From CAZSGN01 sp964606415 (GTDB lineage: Bacteria; Bacteroidota; Bacteroidia; Bacteroidales; JBBRXJ01), in NCBI GenBank assembly GCA_964606415.1, contig CAZSGN010000043.1, positions 1-14,876 on the forward strand: a stretch of 14,876 nucleotides of DNA, written 5' to 3'. This document shows positions 12,305-14,876 of the stretch, piece by piece. The translations under genes were made by a program, and so were the position numbers. The notes beneath the pieces were generated by a model. It was not told the origin of the DNA. It did not search any database and was given only the letters and a program-made list of their open reading frames with translations. The stretch's first letter is position 1; each line of letters starts with the position of its first letter.

Positions 12305-14761
12305 ATGGACGATCAATTTTTTTCTCCCTTAGATATGGGAAACAGTGTGGAGAGTAATGCGGAGTTTATCCCTTTGATTTCTGATGAGGATGAGGAGTCG
12401 ATCAATGCTTTTGAATTACCGGAAGAATTGCCAATTCTTCCTTTAAAAAATACGGTTCTTTTTCCGGGTGTTATTTTGCCCATTTCCGTTGGGCGGGAGA
12501 AGTCACTTCGTTTGGTAAAAGATGTTTATGCAGGAGATCGTTTTTTAGGTGCTATTGCTCAAAAAGATACAGATAAAGATGATCCGGGCTTCGATGATCT
12601 TTATCAAACAGGGACTGTTGCCCAGATTATTAAATTGCTGGAAATGCCTGATGGGTCAACATCCATCATTATTCAGGGTAAAAAGCGCTTTAAGATTGTT
12701 GAACCTTTGCAGGAACAACCTTATGGGCGTGCAAAAATTGAAGCTGTTGGTGAATTAGGTAAGCCTGATGATCAGCAGGAATTTGACGCGATTGTCGGAT
12801 CATTGCGGGATATTGCGCTTAAAATCATTAAAATTAGTGCTAACCTGCCTCAGGAGGCTTCATTTGCAATCAAGAACATAGAGAGTACGGTGTTCCTGGT
12901 TAATTTTATTTCTTCAAATACGGATATTTCCGTTCAGGAAAAACAAAAACTTCTTCAGGTTGATGATCTTAAAGAAAGAGCAACAATGTTGTTGGAGCTC
13001 CTTTCCAGGGAACTTCAGATGACGGAGCTTAAAAATGATATTCAGAGTAAAGTTAAAAAGGATATTGATCAGCAACAGCGTGAATTTTTACTTCAGCAGC
13101 AGATGAAAACCATTCAGAATGAGTTAGGTGGTAATTCTGTTGATCAGGATATTGAAGATTTAAAGAAGAAGGGTAAGGATAAGAAATGGAGCGATAAAGT
13201 AGCTCAGGCTTTTAATAAAGAGTTAAGTAAATTGCAGCGGATGAATCCGGCTACGGCCGAATTTTCTCTTCAGTTAAATTATTTGCAGACTTTATTGGAT
13301 ATTCCATGGAATGAATTTACAGAAGATAATTTTAACCTGAAACATGCACAAAAAGTTCTTGATGAAGACCATTTTGGCCTTGAAAAAGTGAAGGAGCGAA
13401 TATTGGAATACTTGGCTGTGCTTAAGTTGAAAAAGGATCTTAAATCCCCGATCTTATGTCTTTATGGCCCTCCGGGAGTTGGTAAAACATCGCTTGGCAG
13501 AAGTGTTGCAAAAGCATTGGGACGGAAATATGTTAGAATGTCTCTTGGTGGAGTCCATGATGAAGCTGAGATAAGAGGACATCGCAAAACATATATCGGG
13601 GCGCTTCCCGGACGTGTCATGCAAAATATTAAAAAAGGGGGATCGGCTAATCCTGTTTTTGTGCTGGATGAAATTGATAAGATCGGCCGGAGTGTTCATG
13701 GGGACCCTGCTTCCGCTTTGCTGGAAGTGCTTGATCCTGAGCAGAATGACCATTTTTACGATAACTATCTAGAGCAGGAGTTTGATTTGTCAAAGGTGCT
13801 TTTTATTGCCACGGCAAATAATATCTCCTCTATTCATCCTGCATTGCTTGACAGAATGGAGCTTATTGATGTTAATGGTTATATTGTTGAGGAAAAAGCT
13901 GAAATCGCGAAGCAACATTTGATACCCAAGCAGCTCGAAGCACATGGACTCAAAAAGAAAGATGCAAAGATTCCCAAAAATGTGGTAGAATATATTATTG
14001 ACAATTATACTCGTGAATCCGGGGTGAGGGAGCTGGATAAAACATTGGCAAAAGTTACCAGGAATATTGCTAAAAAAGTTGCTTTTGACGAAGAATACAA
14101 GCCTGCTATCAAAATTTCTGATGTGCAAAAAATTTTGGGGGCGCCAAAGTATATGAAAGATCGTTACCAGGGTAATGAATTTGCCGGTGTGGTGACAGGC
14201 CTTGCATGGACTGCTGTAGGTGGACAGATTCTTTTTGTCGAAACCAGCCTTAGCCGGGGAAAAGGTAAGTTAACGCTCACGGGTAATCTGGGAGATGTTA
14301 TGAAGGAATCAGCATCCATTGCTATGGCTTATTTAAAAGCGCATTCCAATTACCTGGGTATTGATCCGGATCTTTTTGATAAATGGGATGTGCATATTCA
14401 TGTTCCCGAAGGTGCAATTCCTAAAGATGGTCCTTCGGCCGGTATTACAATGCTTACTTCTTTAGCTTCAGCTTTTACACAGCGTAAATTGCGACGAAGT
14501 GTGGCAATGACCGGTGAAATTACCTTGAGAGGTAAAGTGATTGGTGTTGGAGGGATTAAGGAAAAAATCCTTGCTGCCAAAAGAGCGGATATTAAAAATG
14601 TGATTCTTTCTGCTGAGAATAAAAAAGATGTTGATGAGATCAATGATTTTTATCTCAAAGGATTATCAATTCATTATGTTGATGAGGTGATGGAGGTTCT
14701 GGATTTTGTTTTGCTTAAAGAGAAAGCAAAGCCTCCTAAGCGGTTAAGCCAATTGGCATAA
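12305..14761 (+). CDS. lon: ATP-dependent Lon protease
   Basis: An 818-residue LonA protease, complete. It degrades misfolded and specific regulatory proteins in the cytoplasm as an ATP-driven ring. After a 40-residue acidic, probably disordered extension comes the substrate-binding N-domain (LPILPLKNTVLFPGVILPI, 42-60) and a coiled-coil region (about 235-330). The AAA+ module has Walker A GPPGVGKT (388-395), Walker B VFVLDEID (451-458), sensor-1 Asn505, arginine finger Arg517 and sensor-2 Arg575 in ESGVREL. The protease domain has catalytic Ser711 in PKDGPSAGIT and Lys754 in GGIKEK, spaced 43 residues as in E. coli Lon. All key residues are present and the length is normal for Bacteroidota. 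A downstream ATG (codon 11) exists but the first ATG fits the promoter spacing. Confidence 0.98.
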   Translation: MDDQFFSPLDMGNSVESNAEFIPLISDEDEESINAFELPEELPILPLKNTVLFPGVILPISVGREKSLRLVKDVYAGDRFLGAIAQKDTDKDDPGFDDLYQTGTVAQIIKLLEMPDGSTSIIIQGKKRFKIVEPLQEQPYGRAKIEAVGELGKPDDQQEFDAIVGSLRDIALKIIKISANLPQEASFAIKNIESTVFLVNFISSNTDISVQEKQKLLQVDDLKERATMLLELLSRELQMTELKNDIQSKVKKDIDQQQREFLLQQQMKTIQNELGGNSVDQDIEDLKKKGKDKKWSDKVAQAFNKELSKLQRMNPATAEFSLQLNYLQTLLDIPWNEFTEDNFNLKHAQKVLDEDHFGLEKVKERILEYLAVLKLKKDLKSPILCLYGPPGVGKTSLGRSVAKALGRKYVRMSLGGVHDEAEIRGHRKTYIGALPGRVMQNIKKGGSANPVFVLDEIDKIGRSVHGDPASALLEVLDPEQNDHFYDNYLEQEFDLSKVLFIATANNISSIHPALLDRMELIDVNGYIVEEKAEIAKQHLIPKQLEAHGLKKKDAKIPKNVVEYIIDNYTRESGVRELDKTLAKVTRNIAKKVAFDEEYKPAIKISDVQKILGAPKYMKDRYQGNEFAGVVTGLAWTAVGGQILFVETSLSRGKGKLTLTGNLGDVMKESASIAMAYLKAHSNYLGIDPDLFDKWDVHIHVPEGAIPKDGPSAGITMLTSLASAFTQRKLRRSVAMTGEITLRGKVIGVGGIKEKILAAKRADIKNVILSAENKKDVDEINDFYLKGLSIHYVDEVMEVLDFVLLKEKAKPPKRLSQLA

Positions 14762-14876
14762 GAATGGTTTTGTTTATGGTTCGTTTGGCGATTCAAAGTC
14801 TGAGCTTGTCAATTCATTACAAAGTTTATACACCTCAAAAAGATATTATATAATCAAAAAAGGCATCCGGTTGAGG
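14762..14876. other. Intergenic tail at right edge
   Basis: Non-coding sequence after lon. AAAAAAGGCATCCGG (14856-14870) resembles the left arm of an A-tract/T-tract terminator, but the window ends before a matching arm could appear. CCTCAA (14833-14838) and TTGAGG (14871-14876) form a weak 6-bp dyad. No gene start can be supported. Confidence 0.3.

Noticed and set aside
13790..14128. 112-codon minus-strand ORF inside lon (also 13454-13753 and 14398-14643)
   Set aside because: They lie antisense within a fully conserved lon gene, have no family features, and are frame shadows.
14833..14876. Possible lon terminator at the right edge
   Set aside because: Only one arm of a stem could be present; the window ends before it can be confirmed, so no terminator is called.

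Overview
The window looks like a chromosomal segment from a Bacteroidota bacterium, probably close to the Marinilabiliales/Bacteroidales. The sequence is AT-rich and the gene starts lack Shine-Dalgarno sites but are preceded by A/T-rich leaders. Several genes have the Bacteroidota-type TAnnTTTG promoter box. The protein set (type B L31, the Bacteroidota GlmU-like protein, a WbuC-type cupin, a hybrid histidine kinase) fits as well. The lineage is inferred from these traits, not from a database match.

Layout. 1-354 is intergenic and carries a REP-like palindromic unit. 355-2208 (minus) encodes a six-TM orphan hybrid histidine kinase whose receiver is intact but whose ATP-binding domain looks degenerate; a perfect 13-bp inverted repeat touches its start codon. 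After a dyad-rich 517-bp intergenic region come two closely spaced plus-strand genes: a secreted protein of unknown function (2726-3598) and a WbuC-family cupin (3614-4069). hisS follows (4358-5719). The next stretch holds a 100-N assembly gap flanked by an identical 55-bp sequence on each side, then a 162-bp MITE-like element with imperfect terminal inverted repeats and a 6-bp target duplication. The element sits exactly on the stop codon of a minus-strand secreted von Willebrand A protein (6205-7587).

The right half is all plus strand: a Bax inhibitor-1/YccA-type membrane protein (7998-8765), a GNAT-like protein (8895-10100), rpmE2 for type B ribosomal protein L31 with a clear promoter and terminator (10254-10535), a GlmU-like left-handed beta-helix protein (10915-12102), and a complete Lon protease (12305-14761) with its own promoter-like box. 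Mostly these look like independent transcription units; the best operon candidate is the secreted protein plus cupin.

I see no CRISPR array, tRNA, rRNA, phage gene or defence island. hisS, rpmE2, glmU-like and lon are housekeeping. The less ordinary items are the apparently inactive ATP-binding domain in the hybrid kinase and the dyad at its start, the dyad cluster ahead of the unknown secreted protein, and the MITE-like insertion that replaces one stop codon with another without changing the VWA protein.
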